Source: Acidobacteriota bacterium (GTDB taxonomy: Bacteria; Acidobacteriota; Holophagae; Thermotomaculales; Thermotomaculaceae). Taken from it: a stretch of DNA of 53,605 bases. Below, one piece after another: positions 18,944 to 27,772 of the stretch. How positions within the stretch are numbered: position 1 is the stretch's first letter; every line of letters starts with the position of its first letter. Below the pieces are notes generated by a model. The model was not told where the DNA came from. It saw nothing but the letters and a program-made list of their open reading frames with translations, and did no database searches. A program made the translations under genes and the position numbers. The DNA lies in contig JALSOA010000014.1 in NCBI GenBank assembly GCA_026986725.1, positions 1 through 53,605 on the forward strand, written 5' to 3'.

Positions 18944-19776
18944 GTTTTGCAAAAAGGTTTTTCCTGAAAACCGTATCCCACCCCTTTTATTCAAGGCTGT
19001 TTGGAAGGTTTACAAGGGTAAAAAAACCCTCTTTTTTTGCAAAGTGGGTTGTCAGGTATTATGTGTCCCTTTTTGAAATAGATCTGTCGGATGTAAAAAA
19101 AGGGATTGACGAGTTCAAATGCCTTTCTGATTTCTTTATCAGGGAATTGAAAGAAGGTGCAAGGGTTATAGATGAAAGGCCTGAAATTGTTGTAAGCCCA
19201 ACAGACAGTCTTTTGATTGAGGTTTCCAGTGTTTCAAAAGAGGGAAGGGTTTTTCAGATAAAGGGTATGGAGTACTCTATTTTTTCCCTTACAAGCAACC
19301 TTGTTGAGGTTGAAAAATTTTCAAATGGTATGTACTTTCAACTTTATCTTTCTCCGAAAGATTACCATAGAATCCATTTCCCATTTGATTGCACTGTAAA
19401 GAAGGTGATTTACATACCTGGAAAACTGTTGCCTGTAAACCTTTTTTCTCTTGAAAACTTTAAAGAGGTTTTCGCCAGAAACGAAAGGGTTTTGCTGATT
19501 CTGGAAAAAGAAGGGATAGAGGTTTTAATGGTTCTGGTCGGGGCATTCAATGTTGGCAGAATTTCTTTAACCTTTACCGAGCTTATTACCAACACAGGCT
19601 CTTCTAAAAAAGGGTTGGTGAACATTGAGCCTTATTATGCTAAAAAAGGGGAAGAACTTGGAATGTTTATGATGGGCTCAACGGTTCTTCTTTTTTTCCC
19701 CGAAAGCTCGGTTGCCCCTCTTGTTAAAGCGGGGGATTATGTAAAGGTTGGCAATCCAATAGCAAAATGGCTTTAG
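18940..19776 (+). CDS. psd: Phosphatidylserine decarboxylase proenzyme
   Basis: The protein has 278 residues and starts by ATGA overlap with lipA. The family landmarks are SDFFIRELKEGARVID, VVSPTDSLL, YLSPKDYHRIHFP (catalytic His) and the self-cleavage site MMGSTVLLFF, where Ser247 would become the pyruvoyl group (MGST in place of the commoner LGST). It makes phosphatidylethanolamine from phosphatidylserine at the inner membrane. The length and LGST-like site point to the long, type I form. No pssA gene lies nearby. Confidence 0.92.
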   Translation: MSFAKRFFLKTVSHPFYSRLFGRFTRVKKPSFFAKWVVRYYVSLFEIDLSDVKKGIDEFKCLSDFFIRELKEGARVIDERPEIVVSPTDSLLIEVSSVSKEGRVFQIKGMEYSIFSLTSNLVEVEKFSNGMYFQLYLSPKDYHRIHFPFDCTVKKVIYIPGKLLPVNLFSLENFKEVFARNERVLLILEKEGIEVLMVLVGAFNVGRISLTFTELITNTGSSKKGLVNIEPYYAKKGEELGMFMMGSTVLLFFPESSVAPLVKAGDYVKVGNPIAKWL

Positions 19777-20831
19777 ATTTTTCAAATATACATAGTTTAA
19801 AAAGGTTTGAGCAAAAAAATAGTAAAAGGCAAAAAACCGACTTCAATTTTGAAAGGGAATACAACTTTTCAATTGATGTTGACAGGAATCTTTCAATTTT
19901 TCCCTTTTTTGAAAGAGATATTGATTTAAATGAGGCTGTTTTTTTTGATACAGAAACAACGGGGCTCTCTCACGGTGCAGGAAATATGGTTTTTCTTGCA
20001 GGGCTTGGCTTTTTAAAGGGTAAAAAGTTTGTTGTAAGGCAGTACTTTGTATCAAATCCGTCGGTAGAACACAGGTTGATAGAAACTGTTATTGATTTAT
20101 TTTCAAAGAAGAATGTTGTTGTTACTTACAATGGCAAGTGCTTTGACATCCCTGTTATAAGAACAAGGTGTGCATTGAATGGAATCTGTGAGCCTGAGAT
20201 TGAGCAGATAGACCTTTACCACATTTCAAGGTTTGTGTGGAAAGACAGATTAAAAGGGTTCAGGCTTGTTGATGTTGAAAAAGATATACTGAATTTTACA
20301 AGAAAAGGTGATTTGCCTGGCTCTATGGCACCATTTGCTTACAGAGAGTTTTTGCTAAGGGGGGAGAAAAAACTTCTGGAAAAGGTTTTCAGACATAATT
20401 TAACTGATGTTTATTCCCTTTTTAAACTTTTTTTAAGGGTGGGTGACGAAAGCAGGTGGGATATTCTACATGCGAAGGCAAGGAAGCATTTTAAAGAAAA
20501 GAATTTTGAGGCTGCGCTTGAATATTTAAGAAAGGTTGTTAAATTAAACATTCCTGAAAATTTTAAAAAAGACGCTTACTTTCTTGCATCCATGTGCCTT
20601 AAAAGGATTGGAGAACTTGAAAAGGCGGTTTTGCTCTGGAAAAGAATCGGTGATGTCCCTTCACTAATTGAACTTGCAAAGTTTTACGAGCATAAAAAAA
20701 GGAATTATAGTAAAGCTCTTGTATTTACAGATCTTGCTATTAAAAACACATCATTAAGTTCCCCTCTGTATGCAGATCTTTTGAAGAGGGAAAAAAGATT
20801 GCGAAATAAGGTAAAAACTTTATTCACATAA
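19767..20831 (+). CDS. YprB-like RNase H-fold 3'-5' exonuclease with TPR-like tail
   Basis: The protein has 354 residues. The N-terminal exonuclease domain (about 55-215) has the DEDD first motif FFDTETTGLSHGAG, the NMVFLAGLG stretch, the second motif VVTYNGKCFDIPVI and a later HNLTDVYSLF motif, as in YprB. The C-terminal part (about 225-340) is helical with TPR-like repeats (ARKHFKEKNFEAALEYLRK, AVLLWKRIGDV). This suggests nucleic-acid processing, but the substrate is unknown. It overlaps psd by 10 bases and ends the long overlapping chain begun at the NfeD gene. Confidence 0.78.
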   Translation: MALDFSNIHSLKRFEQKNSKRQKTDFNFEREYNFSIDVDRNLSIFPFFERDIDLNEAVFFDTETTGLSHGAGNMVFLAGLGFLKGKKFVVRQYFVSNPSVEHRLIETVIDLFSKKNVVVTYNGKCFDIPVIRTRCALNGICEPEIEQIDLYHISRFVWKDRLKGFRLVDVEKDILNFTRKGDLPGSMAPFAYREFLLRGEKKLLEKVFRHNLTDVYSLFKLFLRVGDESRWDILHAKARKHFKEKNFEAALEYLRKVVKLNIPENFKKDAYFLASMCLKRIGELEKAVLLWKRIGDVPSLIELAKFYEHKKRNYSKALVFTDLAIKNTSLSSPLYADLLKREKRLRNKVKTLFT

Positions 20832-20886
20832 TAAAGTTAGAAGTTTTTTTAAGAATTGTTTTTGTGCCATTCATCACCTGAAAAAT

Positions 20887-20915
20887 TTGCTATTTAACCA
20901 TTTATCCATTAAATT
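20887..20915 (+). promoter_or_regulatory. Weak promoter candidate before membrane GGDEF gene
   Basis: TTGCTA (20887-20892) and TAAATT (20910-20915) are 17 bases apart in the 101-base gap after the exonuclease gene. Each box matches the consensus at about 4 of 6 positions. An AGAGG ribosome site and ATG 20933 follow. Confidence 0.35.
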
Positions 20916-20932
20916 AATAAACAGAGGTTAGC

Positions 20933-22081
20933 ATGTTGGATTTTTTACACATTGATGCCACACTATCCGCATGGTCAATTTTTATTCAACTTATGATTAA
21001 CATACCTCTTTTTTTATTGTTCCTTCTTTCCTGGTTGGTTACAAGGAGAAAGATTTTTTTAACATGGACAATTGGCTGGGCGTTGAATTTAATTGCACTT
21101 GGAATGGTGCTAATTATCTCAAACTTCTTTATAAACACCAGCACATTCTCTCAGATGTTTTTTTATGCAATGTATGGTTCATCTAAGATTCTTTTTGGTA
21201 TTTTGTTATTTTTCTCCTCAATCCAGTTTTCTCAAAGAAGACAGATCCTTAGTGTTCCATTTGTTTTTTTTCTTTCTGTCTGGGTTTTTAATGTATTTTT
21301 TCTCCTTTTCTTTTCTCCGGTATTAATTCAATTCTTTGTGTACATTATCATTGCCTTTTTGTTCCTCTTAAGTACCTATCAATGCTCCAGAACATTTTTA
21401 AATGAATGCAGGGTGATCGCAATTGGATTTTTCATCCATGGGACTGTATTTTTTCATCATTTCAGTGTTATACTTTTTTCCTGGGTGTTTAACACCAGTA
21501 TTCCAGTTTATATGAGCAGGATATCTTTTTTTGATTCTATTTCTGAGTTTATCCTTGCCCTTTCCTTCTTTTTGGCAGTGATAATCAGAGTTGTAAATGA
21601 ATTAAAGGAGATTAATAGTAAACTTGAGAAAAATCAGGAGAAATTGCGGGCACTTGTTGAGGCTGATCCTTTAACAGGATTGAAAAACAGAAGGGTTTTG
21701 CGTAAATTTTTTGAAAGCGTAAAAGATAAAAAAGGTTGTATAGCATTTGTGGACATAAACAGGTTTAAAAAGATCAACGATAGTCTGGGGCATGAAATGG
21801 GAGATAGATGTCTTATTGCCCTTGCAGAAGCAATGAGAAAGGTTTTCAGAGCAGAGGACGGCCTGTTCAGAATAGGGGGAGACGAATTTCTTATAGTTTG
21901 CCCAGGTATCTCCGATTACGAAATGGGGAAAAGGCTTGAGGATCTGAAAAATTTGATTAAAAATTCTGTAAAAGGTGTTTCTTTGTCAATTGCGATTGGA
22001 ATGGAACAGTTTGAGCCATCTTGCAGAATGGAGGATATTTTGAAATCTGCCGACAAAAAGATGTATAGAAACAAAAGATAA
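20933..22081 (+). CDS. Membrane-bound diguanylate cyclase (GGDEF)
   Basis: The protein has 382 residues. The first 215 hold about seven hydrophobic segments, a 7TM-like sensor with no recognisable ligand site. A short coiled coil (ELKEINSKLEKNQEKLRAL) leads into the GGDEF domain (about 235-380). It has DPLTGLKNRR, the intact GGDEF site (315-319) and the RxxD I-site RAED (306-309) at the right distance. It should make c-di-GMP in response to a membrane or extracellular cue. Confidence 0.88.
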   Translation: MLDFLHIDATLSAWSIFIQLMINIPLFLLFLLSWLVTRRKIFLTWTIGWALNLIALGMVLIISNFFINTSTFSQMFFYAMYGSSKILFGILLFFSSIQFSQRRQILSVPFVFFLSVWVFNVFFLLFFSPVLIQFFVYIIIAFLFLLSTYQCSRTFLNECRVIAIGFFIHGTVFFHHFSVILFSWVFNTSIPVYMSRISFFDSISEFILALSFFLAVIIRVVNELKEINSKLEKNQEKLRALVEADPLTGLKNRRVLRKFFESVKDKKGCIAFVDINRFKKINDSLGHEMGDRCLIALAEAMRKVFRAEDGLFRIGGDEFLIVCPGISDYEMGKRLEDLKNLIKNSVKGVSLSIAIGMEQFEPSCRMEDILKSADKKMYRNKR

Positions 22082-22143
22082 TTTTTGTTTTAAACTCCCT
22101 TTCCTTGAAATGATCTTCACCTGATTTTTCTTTTACCTTATTC

Positions 22144-22172
22144 AGGTAATTTGGGTATAATTAAAATTACCT
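22144..22172 (+). promoter_or_regulatory. Palindromic operator-like site around a -10 box before the PIN-TRAM gene
   Basis: AGGTAATTT (22144-22152) and AAATTACCT (22164-22172) form a perfect 9-bp inverted repeat whose 11-base spacer contains TATAAT (22156-22161). An upstream TTTACC (22132-22137, 18-base spacing) could act as a -35. A shorter ACCTGA/TCAGGT pair (22119-22124 and 22142-22147) overlaps it. A dimeric regulator bound here would cover the promoter. Confidence 0.5.
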
Positions 22173-22205
22173 AAGAGGGATTATTATTTATTAAGTGAGG
22201 TTATT

Positions 22206-23132
22206 ATGATTTATTTAAGAATTTTCGGTTATCTAATTTTGTTAAGTATGTTGTATTTTTTCAGGGCTCAATGGGTTGTTTTATTAACTTTAATCGTCCT
22301 GGTTGCATTGTTTGATTTTTTATTTTCAAAGTTAAAAGCGGGTGTTGTTTTCTTTACCATTCTTTCATTGTTTTTGTTTTTTTCCTTCTTATTTTTGTTG
22401 AAATTTCTCGGAGTTGTACCTCTTTCCTTAATACCCTTTTTTGCTATTGCATTTTTTTTCCTCTCTTTTATCACGGGGATTCGCCTTGGAAGAAACGAAA
22501 GGTTTTTGTTTTTTGATGCGGATCTTCCCGAGTACAGAGGGTGTGTGAGAATACTGGACGCCTCTGCTTTGATGGATGGAAGAATCTATCAGGTGATTGA
22601 AATAGGTTTTCTTGATGGAACTGTTATGGTGCCAAGATTTGTATTAAATCAGATTGAAAAGATTTTTAAAACAGGAACTGAGTTGAAAAAGAGAAGGGCT
22701 AAAATGGCACTTGAATTGATTGAAAGGCTCAAAAATTTGAAAAACATAAAGTTTGTTCTCTGTGAATTGGATCTTGCAAAGGAAAAAGATATTGATCACA
22801 AACTTCTTGCTTTGGCAAGAAAATTTAAAGCCAAGGTTGTTACAAATGATTACAGTTTAAACAGGGTTGCAAGTGTTAATGACATATCGGTATTGAATAT
22901 AAATGATCTTGCCAATGCTTTAAAGCCTATGGCCCTGCCAGGTGAGATAATCACTATAACCCCTATTAAAAAGGGAAAGGAGGAAGGGCAGGCTGTTGGC
23001 TACCTTGTTGACGGGACAATGGTGGTCGTTAACGATGGGGAAGATAGTATAGGAAAGGAAATAGATGTGTTTATAACCAATGTATTGCAAAGTTCGGCAG
23101 GAAAGATAATATTTGGAAATAAAAAATCCTGA
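22206..23132 (+). CDS. PIN-TRAM membrane protein (YacL-like)
   Basis: The protein has 308 residues. About four N-terminal membrane helices (1-95) precede a PIN nuclease-fold domain with the acidic residue Asp118 in LDASALMDGRIYQV, later acidic positions in DIDHKLLALA and VVTNDYSLNRVA, and a C-terminal TRAM domain (about 246-305, GEIITITPIKKGKEEGQAVG). The family is widespread and usually annotated as a putative RNase or tRNA-binding membrane protein; its function is unproven. The gene has its own palindromic promoter region and is followed by trmL. Confidence 0.85.
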   Translation: MIYLRIFGYLILLSMLYFFRAQWVVLLTLIVLVALFDFLFSKLKAGVVFFTILSLFLFFSFLFLLKFLGVVPLSLIPFFAIAFFFLSFITGIRLGRNERFLFFDADLPEYRGCVRILDASALMDGRIYQVIEIGFLDGTVMVPRFVLNQIEKIFKTGTELKKRRAKMALELIERLKNLKNIKFVLCELDLAKEKDIDHKLLALARKFKAKVVTNDYSLNRVASVNDISVLNINDLANALKPMALPGEIITITPIKKGKEEGQAVGYLVDGTMVVVNDGEDSIGKEIDVFITNVLQSSAGKIIFGNKKS

Positions 23133-23158
23133 GTTTTTTAGTTTTAAAGGTCAATTTT

Positions 23159-23623
23159 ATGTTTAACATAGTACTGTTTCAACCTGAGATTCCCCAGAAT
23201 ACTGGAAATATAGGGAGACTCTGTGTGGGCCTTGGTGCCACTTTGCACCTTATAAAACCTCTTGGTTTTTCCCTTGAAGACAGGTACTTGAAAAGAGCCG
23301 GGCTGGATTACTGGAAGTATTTAAAGTTAAATGTTTATGAAGATTATTCATCTTTCTTTAAAAAAAACAAACCAGCCAGAATATTTTATTTTTCAAAGAA
23401 AGCGAATGAGATATACTGGAATGCTCAATACGATAAAGGGGATTTTTTAGTTTTTGGCAGAGAAACAACTGGATTGCCTGACTGGATATTATTCAATAGC
23501 AAGAACAATGTTTTCAGAATACCAATGCCTGGAAAGACAAGGAGTTTAAACCTTTCAAACTCTGTTGCCATTGTGGCTTATGAGGCATTCAGGCAGGTTA
23601 GTTTGAAATCAGAAACTCTATAA
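23159..23623 (+). CDS. trmL: tRNA 2'-O-methyltransferase TrmL (SPOUT)
   Basis: The protein has 154 residues, the standard minimal SPOUT length. Motifs are VLFQPEIPQNTGNIGR, LRHLDYW-like KRAGLDYW, VFGRETTGLP and the knot motif IPMPGKTRSLNLSNSVAI. TrmL methylates the wobble 2'-OH of tRNA-Leu isoacceptors. The short 26-base gap after the PIN-TRAM gene suggests the same transcript. Confidence 0.92.
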   Translation: MFNIVLFQPEIPQNTGNIGRLCVGLGATLHLIKPLGFSLEDRYLKRAGLDYWKYLKLNVYEDYSSFFKKNKPARIFYFSKKANEIYWNAQYDKGDFLVFGRETTGLPDWILFNSKNNVFRIPMPGKTRSLNLSNSVAIVAYEAFRQVSLKSETL

Positions 23624-23655
23624 ACAAATTTAATAGAGAATATCAGGAGGTTTAA

Positions 23656-24909
23656 ATGGCAATAAAATTGGATTTAAGACGACTTGAGGCTATAAAAAGT
23701 ACAGATCACTTCAAAATATTAAAAGATAAAGCATTGAAGTATGCAAAGGAGATTGAAAACGACAATTCAATAGGCTTTACTCACCTTCCTGAAACCAGCA
23801 GGTACATAGAGGATGCCGAAACTATCTCTTTAAAATTGCCAGATGGTATTGATACCCTTCTTGTTCTTGGTATTGGTGGCTCTGCCCTTGGTACGAAAAT
23901 GATAGCAAACTGCTTCGGGGAGCATTTGAAGAGGAGATTGATAGTTCTTGACAATGTTGATCCGGATACGGTAAAGAGCATATCAAAAAAAATAAATCCT
24001 CAAAAAACATGTATAAATGTCATATCAAAATCAGGCTCAACTGTTGAACCAATATCCCTTTTTAAATATTTTTTCAATCTTTTCAGAGAAAACCTGGGAG
24101 AGGTTGAAGCATTAAAAAGAACAGTTATAACAACTGACCCTGAAAAGGGTAACCTCAGAAAACTCGCCACAAGTTTCAATATTCTAACCCTTGAGGTTCC
24201 GCAAAATGTTGGTGGAAGGTTCTCCGTCCTTACCCCGGTCGGGATTTTCCCCCTTTATTATGCCGGAGTTGATGTGAGTTCAATTTTGAGAGGGGCATTG
24301 AAACAAAAAAAAGAGGGTGTTGAGCAGGCAATAACAGGCTCAATTGTTGATTATATGTTTTATACAGGCGGAAAAAACATAAAGGTGATGTTTATCTATT
24401 CTGACAGGCTGTATACCTTTGGGGAGTGGTACCTGCAGTTGTTTGCTGAATCCCTGGGGAAGAAGGTTAAAAAAAATGGGGAGGAAATAAGAATAGGTGC
24501 AACTGGTGTGCTTGCAAAGGGTGTTACTGATCAGCACTCTCAGGTTCAATTGTACAAAGAGGGTCCCGATGACAAATTATTTGTTTTCTTCAGGCTTGAA
24601 AAGAAGCATGATGTGATTATTCCTCCTGCTTTTGACCAGGATAAGGGGTTCTCTTATCTCACCGGGAAAACTTTTGGGGAACTTATGTTTGCAGAGTGTG
24701 AGGGAACCATTCAGGCACTTGAGAACGATGGCAGGCCTGTAATACTGTACGAAATGGATGAGATAACTCCTGAGAATATGGGCAGGTTGATTTACCTTTT
24801 TGAGCTTCAAACAGCAGTGGCAGGTTTCCTTTACGGAATAGACCCTTTCAATCAACCTGGAGTGGAAGAAGGTAAAACAATAGCAAAAAAGCTTCTTGGT
24901 TACAATTGA
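23656..24909 (+). CDS. pgi: Glucose-6-phosphate isomerase (short bacterial form)
   Basis: The protein has 417 residues, shorter than the E. coli enzyme and like the compact form of Firmicutes and thermophiles. It contains LVLGIGGSALGTKM, the sugar-phosphate loop SKSGSTVEP, GGRFSVLTPVG, TDQHSQVQLY (catalytic His) and the C-terminal Lys region GIDPFNQPGVEEGK. It interconverts glucose-6-P and fructose-6-P. A strong AGGAGG site precedes ATG 23656. Confidence 0.95.
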   Translation: MAIKLDLRRLEAIKSTDHFKILKDKALKYAKEIENDNSIGFTHLPETSRYIEDAETISLKLPDGIDTLLVLGIGGSALGTKMIANCFGEHLKRRLIVLDNVDPDTVKSISKKINPQKTCINVISKSGSTVEPISLFKYFFNLFRENLGEVEALKRTVITTDPEKGNLRKLATSFNILTLEVPQNVGGRFSVLTPVGIFPLYYAGVDVSSILRGALKQKKEGVEQAITGSIVDYMFYTGGKNIKVMFIYSDRLYTFGEWYLQLFAESLGKKVKKNGEEIRIGATGVLAKGVTDQHSQVQLYKEGPDDKLFVFFRLEKKHDVIIPPAFDQDKGFSYLTGKTFGELMFAECEGTIQALENDGRPVILYEMDEITPENMGRLIYLFELQTAVAGFLYGIDPFNQPGVEEGKTIAKKLLGYN

Positions 24910-24944
24910 TTGTTAAAATAAAAGGTTTGTAATAAACTATAATT

Positions 24945-25952
24945 ATGGATATTATAAGGGATCTTGCAAAAACGGAAGAGGAAAACAGGTTTGAAAAAAG
25001 TATCAGACCTAAAACCCTTGAAGAATACATAGGACAGAAAAGCGTAAAGGAGAATCTGAGTGTATTCATTGAGGCTGCAAAAAAGAGAAAAGAGGCACTT
25101 GACCATTGCCTTTTTTACGGTCCTCCCGGAATAGGGAAAACCACCCTTGCTGTAATAATTGCCGGGGAGCTTGGTGTTAACATAAAAGTGACAAGCGGAC
25201 CTGTTATTGAGAAGGCCGGAGACCTTGCAGCAATTTTAACAAGAATGCAACCTGGGGATGTTTTATTTATAGATGAAATTCACAGGCTTCCATCAAGTAT
25301 AGAAGAAATACTATATCCGGCAATGGAGGATTTTCAACTTGACCTTGTAACCGGTAGTGGTCCCGGGGCGAGAAGTTACAGGTTTAAATTAAACCCGTTT
25401 ACCTTAATCGGTGCAACCACAAGGGTGGGACTGTTAACTGCCCCTTTAAGGGATAGATTCGGTATAATCCACAGATTGAACTATTACTCCATTGAAGAAC
25501 TTGTGCAAATAGTAAAAAGAAGCGCCTCCATTTTGAAAATTCAAATTGATGAAGAAGGTGCACTTGAAATTGCAAAAAGATCGAGGGGAACTCCAAGGAT
25601 AGCAAACAGGCTTTTAAGAAGGGTAAGGGACTTTGCAGAGGTAAAGGGTGACGGGAAAATTACCGTTGAAATAGCGGAGTATGCCCTTGATAGTCTTGAA
25701 ATTGACAAAAAAGGACTTGATGAGATAGATAGAAAAATACTCAAAACAATTATTGAGAATTATAAAGGTGGACCGGTTGGTTTAAATACAATAGCAGCCT
25801 CTATCTCTGAGGATAAGAATACCATTGAAGAAGTTTACGAACCATATCTTTTACAGATAGGGTTTCTTGAAAGAACAGCAAGGGGAAGGTGTGTAACCAG
25901 ACTTGCCTACAATTATCTCGGCCTTGAGTACAACAGGGAGTATCTTTTCTGA
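24945..25952 (+). CDS. ruvB: Holliday junction branch-migration ATPase RuvB
   Basis: The protein has 335 residues. Walker A is [11 protein letters not shown], Walker [11 protein letters not shown], sensor and arginine finger [18 protein letters not shown], with the winged-helix end [13 protein letters not shown]. It drives branch migration with RuvA, which is not in the window. No ribosome site is evident before ATG 24945, and a TATAAT sits one base before it; the opening is otherwise normal for the family. The stop shares one base with the next ATG. Confidence 0.96.
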   Translation: MDIIRDLAKTEEENRFEKSIRPKTLEEYIGQKSVKENLSVFIEAAKKRKEALDHCLFYGPPGIGKTTLAVIIAGELGVNIKVTSGPVIEKAGDLAAILTRMQPGDVLFIDEIHRLPSSIEEILYPAMEDFQLDLVTGSGPGARSYRFKLNPFTLIGATTRVGLLTAPLRDRFGIIHRLNYYSIEELVQIVKRSASILKIQIDEEGALEIAKRSRGTPRIANRLLRRVRDFAEVKGDGKITVEIAEYALDSLEIDKKGLDEIDRKILKTIIENYKGGPVGLNTIAASISEDKNTIEEVYEPYLLQIGFLERTARGRCVTRLAYNYLGLEYNREYLF

Positions 25953-26896
25953 TGGCTTTGCTTGAGGTATCCGGTCTCAAAGTTGTTTTCCCTCAAACTA
26001 TTGCAGTGAGAGATGTGTCTTTTTCTATAAACAAAAATGAAAGATGGGGACTGGTTGGGGAATCGGGGTGCGGCAAATCTGTTTTATCACTCTCCCTGTT
26101 GGACATTGTTCCTGGTGAAGGAGAAATAGTTAATGGTGATATAACTTTTAGCGGTAAAAGTATATTCAGTTTTTCAAAGAAAGAACTTCGTCATTTAAGG
26201 GGGGGTAAGATAGGCTATGTCTTTCAGGAGCCTCAAAGTGCTTTTGATCCTGTTTTCAGGGTAGGTGACCAGATTATTGAAAGTTTAATGGCGCACAAAA
26301 TTGTAAAAAGAAAAAAAGAGGGAAGAATGCTTGCAATTGATTATCTAAAAAATGTCAGGATATCAAATCCGGAATATGTGTTAAATGCATATCCCTTTGA
26401 ATTGAGTGGAGGGATGGCGCAGAGGATATACCTTGCCCTTGTTTTGATGCTAAAACCGGACCTGATAATTGCAGATGAACCCACCACCGCCCTTGATGTG
26501 ATTACTCAAAGTGAAATACTTAAATTATTGAGAAGTATTGTTGTTGAAAATAAATTATCCCTTATCTTTATCACTCACAATATACTGCTTTTAAAAAACC
26601 TTGTTGAAAAGGTAATGGTAATGTATGCAGGTACAATAGTTGAAATGGGAAATTTTGAGGATATTTTTGAAAATCCTATGCATCCTTATACAGAAGGGCT
26701 TTTGAAAAGTGTTGTTATAAGAAAAAGGAAGAAAGAATTTCTTGACTCAATACCCGGAAATGTACCACACAGGGTTGTTGAGGAAAACAGGTGCCCTTTT
26801 GCAGACAGGTGTTTAAAAAAGAATACGATCTGTGAAAAAAGTTATCCGGAATTAAAAAAATTGGATGGAAGGATGGTTAGATGCCACCTGTATTAG
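25952..26896 (+). CDS. Oligopeptide/dipeptide ABC transporter ATPase (DppD/OppD-like)
   Basis: The protein has 314 residues. Walker A is GESGCGKSVLS, the signature LSGGMAQR and Walker B IIADEPTTALD. The C-terminal oligopeptide-transporter extension ends in a four-Cys motif (CPFADRC, then TIC and RCH) that is typical of Dpp/OppD. It powers peptide or nickel uptake together with the following ATPase. The usual permease and binding-protein genes are missing from the neighbourhood. Confidence 0.9.
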   Translation: MALLEVSGLKVVFPQTIAVRDVSFSINKNERWGLVGESGCGKSVLSLSLLDIVPGEGEIVNGDITFSGKSIFSFSKKELRHLRGGKIGYVFQEPQSAFDPVFRVGDQIIESLMAHKIVKRKKEGRMLAIDYLKNVRISNPEYVLNAYPFELSGGMAQRIYLALVLMLKPDLIIADEPTTALDVITQSEILKLLRSIVVENKLSLIFITHNILLLKNLVEKVMVMYAGTIVEMGNFEDIFENPMHPYTEGLLKSVVIRKRKKEFLDSIPGNVPHRVVEENRCPFADRCLKKNTICEKSYPELKKLDGRMVRCHLY

Positions 26897-27666
26897 AGGT
26901 AAAGAACCTCGTTAAAACTTTTACTCTTAAGAGAGGGCTTTTTAAAAGGAAAAAACTTTTTGCTGTAAACGATGTTTCTTTTTCTGTCAATGAAGGAGAG
27001 TTTTTTTCAATTGTGGGAGAATCGGGATCAGGTAAGACCACCATTGCCAGATTAATTTTAAGGCTTTTGAGACCGGATAGAGGAGAAATTCTTTTTAAAG
27101 GAAAGGATATATTCACCATGAAAAGGGAAGAGTTAAAACAGTATAGAAAAAGGGTGCAAATAGTTTTCCAGAACCCTTTTACCTCTTTCAATCCGTTGAT
27201 GAAAGTTAAAAATATTATTATGGAACCCCTTGAAATACACTCAATTGGTACGAGAAAGGAGAGAGAAGAGAAGGTTAAACAAGCAATGGAACTTGTTAAT
27301 TTACCTTTAAGTTTTCTTGACAGATTCCCCGATCAACTTTCGGGGGGGCAAAGACAGAGGATAGGAATTGCAAGATCTATTGTGGTTAATCCTGACATCA
27401 TTGTGGCCGATGAGCCGGTATCTTCACTTGATGTTTCAATACAGGCTCAAATAGTTAACCTGTTTTTAAGACTTCATAAAGATTTAGGCATAACCTTTAT
27501 TTTTATTGCACACGACATAAACCTTGTCAGGCATCTAAGTGATAGGGTTGTTGTAATGTATAAAGGAAGAGTGGTTGATTATGGAGAAACCGGGAAGGTT
27601 TTTGAAAATCCTGAAAGTGAATTTACCATGAAGTTGATAAAATCTCTTCCACCCATAGAGTTTTGA
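26881..27666 (+). CDS. Oligopeptide/dipeptide ABC transporter ATPase (DppF/OppF-like)
   Basis: The protein has 261 residues, overlapping the preceding ATPase by 16 bases. Walker A is GESGSGKTTIAR, with QNPFTSFNPLMKVKNI, the signature LSGGQRQRIGIARSI and Walker B IIVADEPVSSLDVSIQAQI. It is somewhat short because the C-terminal oligopeptide-transporter extension of OppF is reduced. DppD and DppF form a heterodimeric engine, so these two probably energise a permease encoded elsewhere. Confidence 0.9.
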   Translation: MPPVLEVKNLVKTFTLKRGLFKRKKLFAVNDVSFSVNEGEFFSIVGESGSGKTTIARLILRLLRPDRGEILFKGKDIFTMKREELKQYRKRVQIVFQNPFTSFNPLMKVKNIIMEPLEIHSIGTRKEREEKVKQAMELVNLPLSFLDRFPDQLSGGQRQRIGIARSIVVNPDIIVADEPVSSLDVSIQAQIVNLFLRLHKDLGITFIFIAHDINLVRHLSDRVVVMYKGRVVDYGETGKVFENPESEFTMKLIKSLPPIEF

Positions 27667-27723
27667 CTGTAGGCTCTTTATTTTACTCAGATTAAACATG
27701 TTCAAAAAAAAATGACAAAATCG

Positions 27724-27751
27724 TTAAAATTTGTTAAATTAAGAATATAAA
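27724..27751 (+). promoter_or_regulatory. Weak promoter candidate before FHA-GGDEF gene
   Basis: TTAAAA (27724-27729) and TATAAA (27746-27751) are separated by 16 bases in the 106-base gap after the ABC ATPase. AAGG and ATG 27773 follow. The region is very AT-rich, so chance matches are likely. Confidence 0.3.
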
Positions 27752-27772
27752 TTAGTTTTTTTAAGGTTTGTT

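Noticed and set aside
24938-24943. TATAAT just before ruvB as a fourth leaderless promoter
   Set aside because: It ends one base before the ATG, so transcription would start inside the gene, and no -35 lies at the right distance. It is not counted with the other three.
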